NCBI RefSeq assembly: GCF_010993775.1
Contig: NZ_WOTO01000034.1
Location: forward strand, 37,900 to 101,899
Source of the DNA: Fodinicola feengrottensis
GTDB lineage: Bacteria; Actinomycetota; Actinomycetes; Mycobacteriales; HKI-0501
Length of the DNA: 64,000 nucleotides
Reading direction: 5' to 3'
Each line of letters opens with the position of its first letter. Positions within the stretch are counted from its first letter, which is position 1. Shown here piece by piece: positions 40,842 to 50,946 of the stretch. The position numbers and the translations under genes were made by a program. The notes beneath the pieces are model-generated. The model was not told where the DNA came from. It made no database searches and was given only the letters and a program-made list of their open reading frames with translations.

Positions 40842-41234
40842 TCATCGGGCGCCGCGCGGCAGGGACGGCCGCAGCGCCTCGACGAACGGCAGGTCGGCGG
40901 GCATCCACCGGACCGAGTCCAGTTCGTCGGCGCCGAGCCAGCGCAGCTCACTGTGGTCGGAAGCGACGGGGTGCCGACCACGATCCTGGCCCGCCACACC
41001 GAAAGCACGCCGTCGCCAGCAGGCAGCGCGGCGTCATCGGCGACCCGGTCGATCACCTCGACCCAGAATGCCCAACTCCTCCTCGCATTCGCGGACCAGC
41101 GCCGCCTCGACGCTCTCCCCCGGCTCGACCTTCCCGCCCGGGAACTCCCACAGCCCAGCGGCCGAGCGCGGCTCTTTTCGGCGCCCCGCGAGGACGAATC
41201 CGATCTCATCCAGGATCGCGGCGCCGACCACCAC
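40842..41234 (-). CDS. MutT-like NUDIX hydrolase
   Basis: About 130 residues. The NUDIX box GKVEPGESVEAALVRECEEELGI is complete (GX5EX7REUXEEXGU). Opening VVVGAAILDEIGFVLAGRR and LWEFPGG match 8-oxo-dGTP hydrolases. Two indels are needed (near 41065 and 40975) to reach the natural end RWMPADLPFVEALRPSLP. Probably removes oxidised nucleotides. Begins nine bases after the phosphoesterase stop, so cotranscribed. Confidence 0.75.
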
Positions 41235-41242
41235 CAGCCGGC

Positions 41243-41999
41243 TCAGGCCAGCACCGTCCGGTAATGGGTGGTCAGCCGGCCTTCGTCGTCCAAAATATGG
41301 AAAGCCAGTGATGGCGGCAGCCGCAGGTCGACGTGGTCGTCCGGTCCTTCCTGGGACTCCCAGGGAAACTTCAGGGTCGACACCACTCCGGGTGCCACCA
41401 GCAGCGGGCGGCTGGCGAAGGTGGTCACGGCGGGCGTGTGCGCGTGGCCGCAGAGGAATGCGACGATATTGCGGTGGCGACTGGCAAGATCGGCCAGCCG
41501 CTGCTCTCCGTACTGCCGGATCCCGTCCACATACGGCGTGTTCAACGGCACCGGCGGGTGGTGAACCCCCGACCAGTACGGGCCGGTCGTCCGGGATCCC
41601 CGCCAGCACACCGTCGAGCCATTCCAGCGTCTCGTCCTGCAGATATCCGTCATCCTTGCCTGGCACCGAGGAATCGCACAGGACGACCGCGAATCCGGCC
41701 GCCTCAAACACCTGGTTGACCGGCTCCGCCGACCCGGGCTGACCCAGCAGATGCTCCCGGAATGCGGCCCGCTCGTCGTGGTTTCCCGGGCAGATCAAGA
41801 CAGGATGCCTGGACGTCAACAATTTCCGCGCCTGCTCGTACTCGGACGGCAGGCCGTGGTCCGCGATGTCGCCGGTCACGAGCACGACATCAAGGTCGTA
41901 CGCGAGATTTTCCAGATATGTCATCACCGCGCGGGTGCGCTCGACGCTACGCGCGTCACCGTCGATGTGGACGTCACTGAGGTGCGCGATGACGATCAA
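41243..41999 (-). CDS. CpdA-like metallophosphoesterase
   Basis: About 252 residues. Dimetal motifs in order: HLSDVHIDG, VTGDIADHG, CPGNHDERAAF, HHPPVPL and CGHAHT. This order is typical of class III cyclic nucleotide phosphodiesterases (CpdA/Icc), though other phosphoesters are possible. TTG start at 41999 with GGAGG nine bases before. One indel near 41570 shifts the frame. Confidence 0.8.
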
Positions 42000-42014
42000 G
42001 GCGTACGTCCTCCG

Positions 42015-43279
42015 ATTAGCCGAAGAGGCGTTTGAGTTCGACGTTGACCAGGCCTTCGGCCTTGCGAGCTGTGTGATTCGGCGTCGCCGCCGTTCTGCAC
42101 GACCTGGGTGACCACATCGCCGTACGCGCTCTGCATCTTCGGCGTCCACTCCGGCGGAGTGGAGTTTTTCGCGTACTGCTGGCTGAAAGTCGCCACGTCG
42201 GCGCCGATGCCGGACTTCAGCGCGGCGGCCTTGGCCAGCAGGCTGGTCCGCACCGGAATGTGGAAACCGTATTTGGTGGCCCATTCCAGCTGGTCATCGG
42301 TCTGGTCGATCCAGAGCCATTTCACGAACTGTTTGGCCGCGTCGACGTTCTTGCTCTTCGCGCTGACCATCGCACCCCAAGTGCCAATAGGCACCGACGG
42401 TTTGCCGGTCGCGGTCAGCGCCGGCCATGGCGCCACCCCGAAGTCATCGCCAAAGGCCGCCTTGATCTGCGGGATCGCCCAGATGCCTGACCACTGCATC
42501 GCGGTCAGACCCTGAATGAAAGCGGACGGGTCCGACCAGTCGGTGGGTGCGCCCAGCAACAGACTGCCACTGCTGAAAAGCTGGCGGAGCTGCTGCAGGG
42601 TCTGCACCACTCCGGGCTGGTGGAAGCCAACTTTGTGGTCCGGGGTCAGGAAATCCGCACCGGACGGCCACACCGACAGGGCGGACAGCACCGAGTTTCC
42701 GTTCGTACGGCTGAAGTTTCCGACGAACAAGCCCTTGACGGTCTTGTTGGTCAGCTTCTTGGCCGCCTCGATCAGCTCGGGAATGCTCTTGGGTGGCTGC
42801 ACACCGGCCTTGGCCAGCAGGCTCTTCCGGTAGAAGAGCAGCTGCATGTCCTCGATCATCGGAATCGCATAAAGCTTTCCGTCATATGTGTTCGCGTCCA
42901 CCGCGGGTCCGACGAAGTCGCTCTTCGCGGCGGCGAAAATGTCGTCCAGCGGGACGATCTGCTTGGCGCGTACGAGATCGACGTTGAGCTGGTTCTCGAA
43001 AACGTCCGGTCCGCTGCTGGACAGCAACCCGGTGGCCAGCTTCTGCGAGTAGTCTCCGGGCGTCCACTGGATCTGGACGTTCGCCTTGGTGTAGGCCTTG
43101 GCGAAACGCTCCGCGGCCTGCTGGGTGCCCTTCTCGCCGTACTGGTGATACCACTGGCTGATCCCGCCGGCGCCGGCCCGCCCACTGTTCGAGCCGCAGG
43201 CCGCGAGCGCACCGGCCAGGGCGACGGCGCCGGCCCCCCGCAACACGTCACGGCGGCTGTACGAAGCTGAAGTGCCCAT
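42015..43279 (-). CDS. Extracellular solute-binding lipoprotein (family 1, Tat)
   Basis: About 420 residues. The signal has a twin arginine (SRRDVLRGAGAVALAGALAAC) and a lipobox ending LAAC, so it is probably Tat-exported and lipid-anchored. Mature part: FENQLNVDLVRAKQIVPLDDI, YAIPMIEDMQLLFYRKSLL and MQWSGIWAIPQI are typical of sugar-binding ABC proteins. No permease or ATPase gene is adjacent. An indel near 42085 changes the last 20 residues; the natural end reads ARKAEGLVNVELKRLFG. Confidence 0.85.
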
Positions 43280-43533
43280 TTCTCCGGTTCCCTTCACCAG
43301 GTGCGACCAGCAGGATAGCCCAACGGGTACGGATACCTGCCCGAACCGGACGGTGTCCCAGTATCCGTGTCCGCCCCTGGCCGCCGAACGGCAGCGCAAT
43401 TCTGCCCGAACATCTGAAACTTGGCCTCCGATCGGGTATATCCAGCCAATCCCGGCCGCGTCCGGCCGCGCGGTGCCGCAGACTCGTCGAAGGCGATCAA
43501 TGGTGATCAACGGCGAGCGAGGGAGACGTGCGG

Positions 43534-43728
43534 ATGAGCAGCCCGTTTCCGCCCGTTCCGCATCGGCGTCCGGCGCCCCGACCCGCGTTGCTGATCACCC
43601 TGCTGATCTCGTCCAGCATGATCGTGCTGCTGGTCGGCATCATCACTTTCGCCCTGGCGGTCAGCTCCGGCAACGGCGTGTCGCCGGCCGCGACCACCAA
43701 GCCGCTGCCGCATTCCTCACACCGTTAA
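43534..43728 (+). CDS. Small single-span membrane protein
   Basis: 64 residues: Pro-rich cytoplasmic start, one hydrophobic segment (LLITLLISSSMIVLLVGIIT), then a polar Ser/Thr/Pro tail. GGGAG lies eight bases before the ATG. No family recognised. Its stop overlaps the stop of the remnant on the other strand. Confidence 0.5.
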   Translation: MSSPFPPVPHRRPAPRPALLITLLISSSMIVLLVGIITFALAVSSGNGVSPAATTKPLPHSSHR

Positions 43729-43930
43729 AGGTCTTCGTAAAGATTGTCCAGGACTGTCGCATAAAGGCCGGCGATCACCGCTCTGCGCGGTTTCAACGTC
43801 ACCGTCAGCTCGCCGGAATCGATGGTGAAATCCCTGGGCAGGATGGCGAACCGGCGGATCCGTTCGACCGGAGCGTAGTTCGCGTTCGCGGCGTCCAGCT
43901 CGAAACGCCGGACTCTCCAGCCGACGGGAC
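43725..43930 (-). pseudogene. 3' remnant of a long-chain acyl-CoA synthetase gene
   Basis: A 65-codon frame ending at TAA (43725) reads ELDAANANYAPVERIRRFAI then LPRDFTIDSGELTVTLKPRR and LYATVLDNLYEDL. This is the characteristic C-terminus of FadD15-like AMP-forming acyl-CoA synthetases (LPRDFTxxxGELTPTLKxxR). Nothing upstream continues the protein; the region is instead the leader of the beta-propeller gene. It is a truncated leftover of a rearrangement. Confidence 0.65.
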
Positions 43931-44038
43931 CCGGTTTTGCCCTTTGGCGTCGCCAACGGGCTGCCCAAACGGGTCGCCGATTGTTCGGTTCGCACCATCG
44001 CGGGGGCCGGACCGCCCGGGTCGGGCAGGGTGGTCGTC

Positions 44039-45038
44039 ATGAAGCTTGAAGCACGGCTGGTCAGCAGCGTGGAGCGGCCCGAGGCGTACCGGATCATCAG
44101 CCACCGGCATGGCGTCATCCGGCCCAATAGCCGGATTTTGGTCGGCCTGCCGGAGTCCGACCGGTTTCAGGTATTCGACCTCGACACGTTGCTGTCCGGT
44201 GACCAGCGGCCGGCAGCGGACTTTCGCATTCCGGCGACCGCTGTGGGCGATCACGCGTTCACGCCAGATCTGCGCACGGCGGTGTTCTGTACGGCCGACA
44301 AGGTCGTCGCGACCGGAGAGTCCTCCTGGGAATGGCCGTTGGCCGTGGCCGGCAGCAAGAACGGCTCGGTTTTCGTTCCTTCCGATGGAAAGCACGTGTG
44401 GGCAGTGGTCCCTGCCGCGGGCGACGGCCAGGAATGGGTCGTACTCGACGCCGCTGACGGAAAACTCGTGGGCCGGGCCAGCCTGCCCTGGCGGGCCTAC
44501 TCCACCCAGCAGCAGAGCATCGACGGCCGGGTCAGCGTGACGCTGATAGAACAGGACAGTTGCGATCTTCTGGGGCGAGTACGGGCAAGACGGGCTGCGG
44601 CTCACAGAGGTCTACTCCGACGAGGAGGTCCTCGCCGATGTCGATCCGAGTGGGCGGTGGCTGATGACCATCAACCAGCAGGGCTGGTTCGTCGGGCTGC
44701 GGACCATGCCGGACGGCAACTCGGTGGCCGGCTGGTGCGACAGCCGTGACATATCCCGAAAACTCGGTTTCAGCGGCGACGACCCCACTCACTGGTGGTC
44801 CACGTATGGAGGATTTGTCGACGAAACAACGGCAATCGTGTCCTGCCGCGACGACGACTGGGAGATCCATACGCACTGGCTGTTGCCGTCGCCGGCAACA
44901 GACGCCGACGAAGCGACGGTCGACCTGCGTGGACCCGTCAAATATCCAGGTACGGCTGCCGAACGGCTCTGGGCGTTGGGCGACGGCACCTGGATCACCG
45001 CCGACGACGACTCGATATGTCGATGGACGCTGGACTGA
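44039..45038 (+). CDS. Beta-propeller-like protein of unknown function
   Basis: About 333 residues after repair of one indel near 44560. Repeated strand patterns (SRILVGLPESDRFQVFDLDT; GKHVWAVVPAAGDGQEWVVL; GRWLMTINQQGWFVGLRTMP; WALGDGTWITADDDSICRW) resemble WD40/YVTN-like propellers. No signal peptide or membrane segment. I do not recognise a specific family. Confidence 0.65.
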
Positions 45039-45051
45039 TCCTGACGCCTCA

Positions 45052-46269
45052 TCAGGATCCGCAGGTGTTCGGCGCTGGGCGGCCGGCGAAGCGGTCGGCG
45101 AGATACTGCATCGCGCCGGGCGCGCCGGTCACTGTCTCGCTGATGTGTTCGGCGATCAGGTCCTCGACGTGCTGGACTTTCGCTCCAGCGGCACAATAAC
45201 GCGCGACCAGCTCGCGGTCCGGACCGATCGGCGCCAGCTCGTCCGGGATCGCGTGGTAGTCGTAAACCGGCGCGGACGGCGTGCCGACGACCCCGAGCGG
45301 ACTGTTGTCGCGCATGAGTTTTTCCACCCAGGGAAGGTCGATGGCGTTCGGAGTTGCTTCGAAATCCGTTATCTTCTTGCCCAGATGCCGGGTGATCGCG
45401 TCCGCGATGCAGTCCTGTGCACTAACGGCCATCGCCTGTCTTCCCGCCGCATTAAGCACGGACGACAGGTTGGCCTCCGGATAGCCGCGGTTCAGCCCGA
45501 TCACACCAATGATTGCCGCGCCTGCCAACGGGGTGGCGTTGAAGGCGTCCAAAGTGGACCTGATGTCACCGACGACCCCGCCCAGCGCGATTCCGGCGAA
45601 CTTCAGCTCTGGTGCGTACGACGGCTGCAGTTGGGCGGCGACACTTGTCGCGTACGCGCCGCCGGAATAGCCGATCATGCCGATCGCTGTGGTCGCCGGG
45701 AATCCGGCCGGGCCAAAGCGCAGCACGGCTCGTACGCCATCGAGAACGCCGTGCGCCGACTGACCCGCGCTCAGAAAAGTGGACTGCGGGCCCTCGTAGT
45801 CAGGCGCGACCACCGCCCACCCGCGACCAAGGGCGGTGGCCATCAGAGCCGATTCCAACGAGGAGTTTGTGACTCCGGCCGCCAAACCGGCCCGCAACGA
45901 GTACGAAGGCGTGCATTTGAGCCCGACGCCGTCTTCCGCGGTCTGGTACGACAGCAGCGGCCGCGGGCCTTTTCCCAGCCAGGGAGCCAACGGCACCATG
46001 ATCGTGGTGACATCGGCGGTCGGCTGCTGGTGGCTGTCGAGCGACTTGTACTGCAGCTGCCACGCTTTCACCGCCAGCGGGATGCTGTACGCGTTCACCG
46101 CGACCTGGCGGGATTTCAGCACGGTGCCGTTGGCCACGCCACCGATGTCCGCCGGCACGCTGTAGAAGGGATCGTTGTCCGGCAAGGGAACCAGCGCGGC
46201 ACTCGCCGGCTGCGCGGCCGTACCCATCAGTGCCAGCGCCAGAACCGCGGCCGCGATCGTACGAATCAT
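45052..46269 (-). CDS. Secretory lipase (first of a tandem pair)
   Basis: Intact, 405 residues. Sec signal peptide (IRTIAAAVLALALMGTAAQPASA). Alpha/beta hydrolase with nucleophile elbow GYSGGAY and oxyanion-side PDYEGPQS, matching the secretory lipase (LIP) family first known from Candida and common in actinobacteria. The pattern YDYHAIPDELAPIG supplies the catalytic Asp region and EHISE the His. The start is taken as the ATG overlapping the upstream stop (ATGA). Confidence 0.85.
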   Translation of the reverse strand: MIRTIAAAVLALALMGTAAQPASAALVPLPDNDPFYSVPADIGGVANGTVLKSRQVAVNAYSIPLAVKAWQLQYKSLDSHQQPTADVTTIMVPLAPWLGKGPRPLLSYQTAEDGVGLKCTPSYSLRAGLAAGVTNSSLESALMATALGRGWAVVAPDYEGPQSTFLSAGQSAHGVLDGVRAVLRFGPAGFPATTAIGMIGYSGGAYATSVAAQLQPSYAPELKFAGIALGGVVGDIRSTLDAFNATPLAGAAIIGVIGLNRGYPEANLSSVLNAAGRQAMAVSAQDCIADAITRHLGKKITDFEATPNAIDLPWVEKLMRDNSPLGVVGTPSAPVYDYHAIPDELAPIGPDRELVARYCAAGAKVQHVEDLIAEHISETVTGAPGAMQYLADRFAGRPAPNTCGS

Positions 46270-47419
46270 GACGCGCACGTGCTGGGAGCGGGCTTTGCGG
46301 CGAACCGGTCGGCCAGGTAAGCCACCGCGAGCGGCGCACCAGTGACGGCGAGCGAAGCATGCTCGCTGGCCGGGTCGCGATAATGCTGTACGGTGACGCC
46401 TTCGGCGCAGTATTGGGCGGCCAGTGCGTCATCGCCGGCGATCGGGATCAGCTCGTCGAAAATCGCGTGGAAATCGAAGATCGGACCAGCCGGCCGGTGC
46501 TGGCCGAGGTGGTTCGCGGCGATGACCTGCTGGATGCGCGGCAGCGCCAACGGATCCGACACGGTGCTGTATTCCGCCATGCGATGAAATGCTCCGATAG
46601 CGGCGATGTCGGTGATGCATTTGGTCCCAATGCTGGCGACCAGCTGCTTGCCTTTGTCGTTCAGGATCGCGTTGATGTCCATTTCCGGATAGGCCCGACT
46701 CAGGCCCACCGCGACGGCGAAATAGATGCCGGCGAAGGCGCCGCCGTCGATGTTCCTGGCCACCGCGGCGAGGTCCGGTGGCACGCCGCCCTCGGCGACA
46801 CCGGCCAGCTTCACCTCAGGCGCGTAAGTCGGCTGCAGTTCGGCGGCCCATGCCGAGGCCAAGCCGCCGCCGGAATATCCCCACAACCCGATGGGCGCAC
46901 TGGCGGCGATGCCAGCCGGCGCGAAGTGCAGGGTCGCTCGGATGGCGTCCAGGACAAAATGGCCGGCCTGATAGCCCGCACCGTATTCGGACTGTGGGCC
47001 CTCGTAGTCGGACACCACGACCGCCCAGCCCTTGGCGAGGCGAGTCCCAGGCTGATCAGTGCCAGCTCTTTCTCCGTGCCAGCGGGCAAAGTCGCCGACG
47101 GCGCGCAACCGGTGGCGAGGCTGTCCTCGGCCGTCTGGTACGACAGCAGCGGCCGTTTCCCATGTACGTACGGAATCAGCGGCACCAGGACGGTAGCCAC
47201 GCCGGTTTGGGGCTGTCCTTTGGCATCGGTGGACGCATAATGCAGCTGCCACGCGCGTACCGGCACCGGTAACCCGACCGCGCTGATGGTCACTGATTTC
47301 GAGCTCACGATCGTGCCGGGCGCGGTTGCCCCGCGCACCGACGCGGCGGCCGGGGCAAAGCCCACCAGGGCCGCGACCAGCACCGCCGGCAACAGCAGGC
47401 GCCACAGTTTTCCAGGCAT
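46266..47419 (-). CDS. Secretory lipase (second of a tandem pair, frame broken)
   Basis: About 385 residues. Sec signal (LWRLLLPAVLVAALVGFAPAAA). Same layout as its neighbour: SDYEGPQSEYGAGYQAGHF, nucleophile GYSGGGLASAW, FDFHAIFDELIPI and SEHASLAVTGAP. One indel near 47043 splits it. The two lipases and the FG-GAP gene upstream form a leftward set with overlaps or very short gaps, so all three are probably secreted together. Confidence 0.85.
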
Positions 47420-47430
47420 GGACGGATTCC

Positions 47431-48621
47431 TCACGACTCGTTGAGCAGGACGGAAAGCTGGCTGAGCGGGGTGGCGCCGGACAGGCCGTCGCCGACCACG
47501 GCAATGTCTGTTCTGCCGTCACCGTTGAAATCCGCGACGACCGGAGTCTGCGGATTGGCGTCAACCGGGAACTTCCCGCCGAGCGAGAAGGTCCCATCTG
47601 GGTGACCGAGTTGGACTACCTGGTTGTTGAGCAGGGTGTCGCTGCCGATGATGTCGAGGTTGCCGTCACCGTTCAGGTCCGCGATTTCGGCGTTGGCGTC
47701 GGCGAAACCAGCGTCATAGTGCTTGGCCGGCAGGAATCCGCCATGCCCGTCGCAAATCAGGACGGCGAGCGAGTTGGTGCCGGTGTCGAACTCGTCGATG
47801 GCGGCCAGGTCCGTACGCCCGTCATGGTTGAAATCCCCGGCCACTACGCTGCCCGGCACCACGGCCGTACTGCCGTCGCCGAGCCCGACGTATCCACTTG
47901 CGCCAGCGGTAAACCCGCCTTTGCCGTCCCCATAAAGGGTAAACGCCTGCTGGCTGATCGCATTCGCGCCGGCGAGATCGGGATAGGCGTCGCCGTTGAA
48001 ATCATTCAGCGTGATGCTGGAGGTGGACACCGCGGGCGCGGGCAGTGCGGAAAACGGGCCGACGCTGAAAGTCCCGTTGCCGCGGCCCAGGTAACTCTGC
48101 ACTCCAGCCGCGGTCTTCACCACGAAATCGAGCTTTCCGTCGTGGTTCAGATCCCCGATCGAGGCATCGTCCTGAAATCCCTGCGGGAGCACCGCGTCGT
48201 ACGACACGGTGAAAGTGCCGTTGCCGCGGCCGAGGTCGATCTGCACCGCCAGATCGGTGGTCAGCAACAAATCCGGTTTACCGTCGGCGTTGAAATCGCC
48301 GGTGTAGACGATGCCGACCGGCCCGGCCGGCGGCGCCGGCACCGACCGGCCCGGGCTGGTGAACGTGCCGTCACCGCGATTGGTCAGCAGAAATGGTGGG
48401 CCGAAGGCAAAGTAGTCGGCGGCCACCACATCCGGCCGGCCGTCGCCGGTGAAATCCGCCGCCGCGACACTGTGGGCGTGCCAGCCGCTGCCACCCACAC
48501 CGCCGGTCCAATAGTTGGCGACGGCACTGAACCGTACCGCCGCGGCCGCGCCAACTGGGGCCGCGATGCCCAGTATTGTCAGGAAAACAGCAGCGAGGGC
48601 GAGCGTTTTCAGGCGGGTCAT
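47431..48621 (-). CDS. Secreted FG-GAP/VCBS repeat protein
   Basis: Intact, 396 residues. Signal peptide LALAAVFLTILGIAAPVGAAAA. At least six repeats with calcium-loop pattern DxNxDGxxD (DFTGDGRPD, DFNADGKPD, DLNHDGKLD, DFNGDAYPD, DFNHDGRTD, DLNGDGNLD, DFNGDGRTD), forming an integrin-like seven-bladed propeller. ATG behind AAAGGAG. Ligand unknown; possibly binds surface glycans. Confidence 0.85.
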   Translation of the reverse strand: MTRLKTLALAAVFLTILGIAAPVGAAAAVRFSAVANYWTGGVGGSGWHAHSVAAADFTGDGRPDVVAADYFAFGPPFLLTNRGDGTFTSPGRSVPAPPAGPVGIVYTGDFNADGKPDLLLTTDLAVQIDLGRGNGTFTVSYDAVLPQGFQDDASIGDLNHDGKLDFVVKTAAGVQSYLGRGNGTFSVGPFSALPAPAVSTSSITLNDFNGDAYPDLAGANAISQQAFTLYGDGKGGFTAGASGYVGLGDGSTAVVPGSVVAGDFNHDGRTDLAAIDEFDTGTNSLAVLICDGHGGFLPAKHYDAGFADANAEIADLNGDGNLDIIGSDTLLNNQVVQLGHPDGTFSLGGKFPVDANPQTPVVADFNGDGRTDIAVVGDGLSGATPLSQLSVLLNES

Positions 48622-48687
48622 CGGTGGCTCCTTTGACGGGAGGCGGGAATGCCGGCCATTTCGATGCGGACCCGATACAGTGGCGCC

Positions 48688-49299
48688 ATGGCAGGTGTGG
48701 TGCGGCGGACCCAGGCGCAGCGGCGCGCCGCCACTCGGACGGCGTTGCTGGACGCGACGCTGGAAAGCCTTGTGGAGCACGGATATGCGAATGTGACGGC
48801 GGCCCAGATCGCCGCTCGGGCTGGCGTCACCCGGGGCGCGCAGGCGCATTATTTCGCCACCAAGGCGGAGTTGGTGACCGCGGCGCTGGAACACGCGGCC
48901 GACCAGATTACCGACAAGTTCCGGGCCGATCCGCCGATTTGTGACAGTGAGACGAAAACCGTGATGGCGTTGGTCGACCGGCTGTGGGATCTGCACGACA
49001 GTCCCACTTTCGTGGCGATCGCGGAGTTGTGGCTCGCCAGCCGGACGGACGCCGAGCTGCGCCCGCACGTCATTCGGCTCGACAAGCGGGTGACCGTCGC
49101 GGTGACCGAGATTCTCACCAGTGCGGCGCCGGGGATGATGGCGAGTCCGGACGCGACCGCCGTCATGCTGACCGCGCTCGCGGTGATGCGGGGCGTCCTG
49201 CTGACGAGCTTCGTGTCCAGCCAGCGGTCCGTCGCGGCGCTCTGGGCGACCACGCGCGGCGAGCTGGAGAAGCTCATCGCCGTCGCCGCCGACCACTGA
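48688..49299 (+). CDS. TetR-family regulator
   Basis: 203 residues. Helix-turn-helix: VTAAQIAARAGVTRGAQAHY, followed by FATKAELVTAAL. C-terminal ligand domain helical. The ATG at 48688 follows a GATACAGT -10-like element by few bases, so the mRNA is almost leaderless. Divergent from the FG-GAP/lipase set (66 bases between starts), which it probably controls. Confidence 0.85.
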   Translation: MAGVVRRTQAQRRAATRTALLDATLESLVEHGYANVTAAQIAARAGVTRGAQAHYFATKAELVTAALEHAADQITDKFRADPPICDSETKTVMALVDRLWDLHDSPTFVAIAELWLASRTDAELRPHVIRLDKRVTVAVTEILTSAAPGMMASPDATAVMLTALAVMRGVLLTSFVSSQRSVAALWATTRGELEKLIAVAADH

Positions 49300-49364
49300 T
49301 GCCTCCCCTACCACGCGTGACCCCGATCACTGCGCAGAAACATACCGGCTCGCATGTATATTTT

Positions 49365-49531
49365 CTAGTGTTCTGGGTTCGAAGTTCGTTGCTTTATTCG
49401 GTGATCCAGACGGTGGCCTGAGTGCACCGGAGGATCGTCCTCATACTGGTGGTATGTGGGCGATTCTCCGGTGCTCTCAGACGCCGTCTGGGCGCCGGAG
49501 AAAGTAGCGAACTTCGGGCGCAGGACACTAG
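49365..49531. repeat. Hairpin element, copy 1 (MITE-like)
   Basis: 167 bases with about 37-base imperfect inverted ends (CTAGTGTTCTG ... CAGGACACTAG). The centre is itself palindromic (CATACTGGTGGTATG), so the whole element can fold into one long hairpin. Homologous in its interior to 58518-58683. No coding frame. Confidence 0.75.
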
Positions 49532-49565
49532 AGGAAGATCTGTACGGGTTTGCCAGCGCGGCTGT

Positions 49566-50809
49566 TTATGGCAGAGAAGTGAGCGGAACGGCGTAGAGAG
49601 TGCGGCCGCACGTCTGCGCGGCGGCAGTGCAGTCCGAAGGCGACCACTCGGACTGGGACCAGACCAGGCCGGTGGCCCAGTCGTAGGTGAGCGCCTCCGG
49701 ATGCATCGCCCAACACACCGTCGTCGAAGTGGCACCACAGGTGGCCGACTTGCTGGCGGCGGTGGTCTGCGCCCAGAGCTGGCCGGGCTGGGTGGCCGAG
49801 CTGTGCGCCACATACCAGGTGCCACCGTGGGCCAGCACGCCTTGCATGTTGCCGACGTGGCTCCGGTACGCGTCCTGCGCCGGCACAGTCCCAGAAGTCG
49901 CGGCCAGCAAATAGTCGGTGCCCATGTTATAGCGATAAAGGCGACCGTAGAGACTCTGATCGGAGAAGTATTCGGTGGTCACCAAGCTGTCCGGTGACGT
50001 GCTGCGATCCAGTGAGATGGACGAAAAAAACACGGCACACCCGAGTCCGACGCCATGTCACAAGTGCCACCCGCGTACGTGTAATAGCCGACCTGCATCA
50101 TCGCGTATTTGTAGCCGTACGCGGCATAACCGCCGGATGTTTTGCCGATCGCGCTGGAACTGTCGGTCATCTGCAGAATATGCGTCGTACTGAAAACCCG
50201 GATCGCGGTGGACGTGTCGCCAACCGCCGTGACGTAGATTTTATCGCCGTACCAAACCATCCCGCCCATGTGTGCCTTGGCTGCGATAAAAGTGCTGCCA
50301 GTGCTGTTGGGTACGGCCAGGTAAACCATCCGGAATGTCGGCGCGGCGGGATTGTCATAGTTGACGACCATGATCCGGGCGTCGTTGTATCGACCCAGCG
50401 CGTCGGTGCCATGCCAGCCGGACAGGATGATCTTGTCCGCTCCCCACCTCCCGTCCGCGTCCGCGTCACCCGACGTGGTGATTCCCTGTGGCGACCAGGC
50501 CGCACTGCCGGCCCGGTCCGAGTCCCAGCACATCGAGGTGGTCGCGGCCGGCGCGATCGGCAGCGCGGCCTTCTCGGTGCTCGTACAACCCGTCATGGAG
50601 TAGTCGCCGTCGTGCGCCACCGTGTTGGCGCTGACGTTGGGCAACGCGTTGTCGAGCGCGGTCAGCGCGGCGGCTGGGGTGGCATGCCAGTCGAGGCTCT
50701 GCTTGGTCGTCGTGGTCAGCGGGTCGGCGTACGCGGCACTCGCCGCGCTGGGCACGGCCACTACCGCGGCCAGGACAACGCAAACCAGGACACCGCAGAT
50801 CACCCGCAT
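49566..50809 (-). CDS. Secreted protein of unknown function
   Basis: About 414 residues after repair of one indel near 50030. ATG at 50809 behind GGAGGG; signal peptide VICGVLVCVVLAAVVAVPSA. The exported part has several short beta-rich blocks (IMVVNYDNPAAPTFRMVYL; HMGGMVWYGDKIYVTAVGD; GNMQGVLAHGGTWYVAHSS) and four or more Cys, suggesting a disulfide-stabilised propeller. Resembles uncharacterised secreted actinomycete proteins; no enzyme motif. Confidence 0.7.
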
Positions 50810-50836
50810 GACGGCCCTCCGCAGTAGGAATTCACC

Positions 50837-50887
50837 CGCGAATGTAACGAAACGGCCCGTTTTGTGAGCCGTTCCGTTACATTCGCG
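50837..50887. promoter_or_regulatory. 20-bp inverted repeat upstream of the secreted protein
   Basis: CGCGAATGTAACGAAACGGC and its inverse with one mismatch, 11-base loop. Lies 28 bases before the start of the secreted protein and 60 bases after the diguanylate cyclase stop. Could be an operator (GTAACG core) or a terminator for the upstream gene. Confidence 0.5.
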
Positions 50888-50946
50888 ACTGTTAGTGAGT
50901 TCGCTAATAGCCCTGGGCGCCAGTCGCGAGAGTCCCGCGCCCACCG

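Noticed and set aside
41034..42284. Phosphoesterase-NUDIX fusion protein
   Set aside because: The phosphoesterase C-terminal half (HHPPVPL, CGHAHT) is in another frame and ends with its own stop before the NUDIX start.
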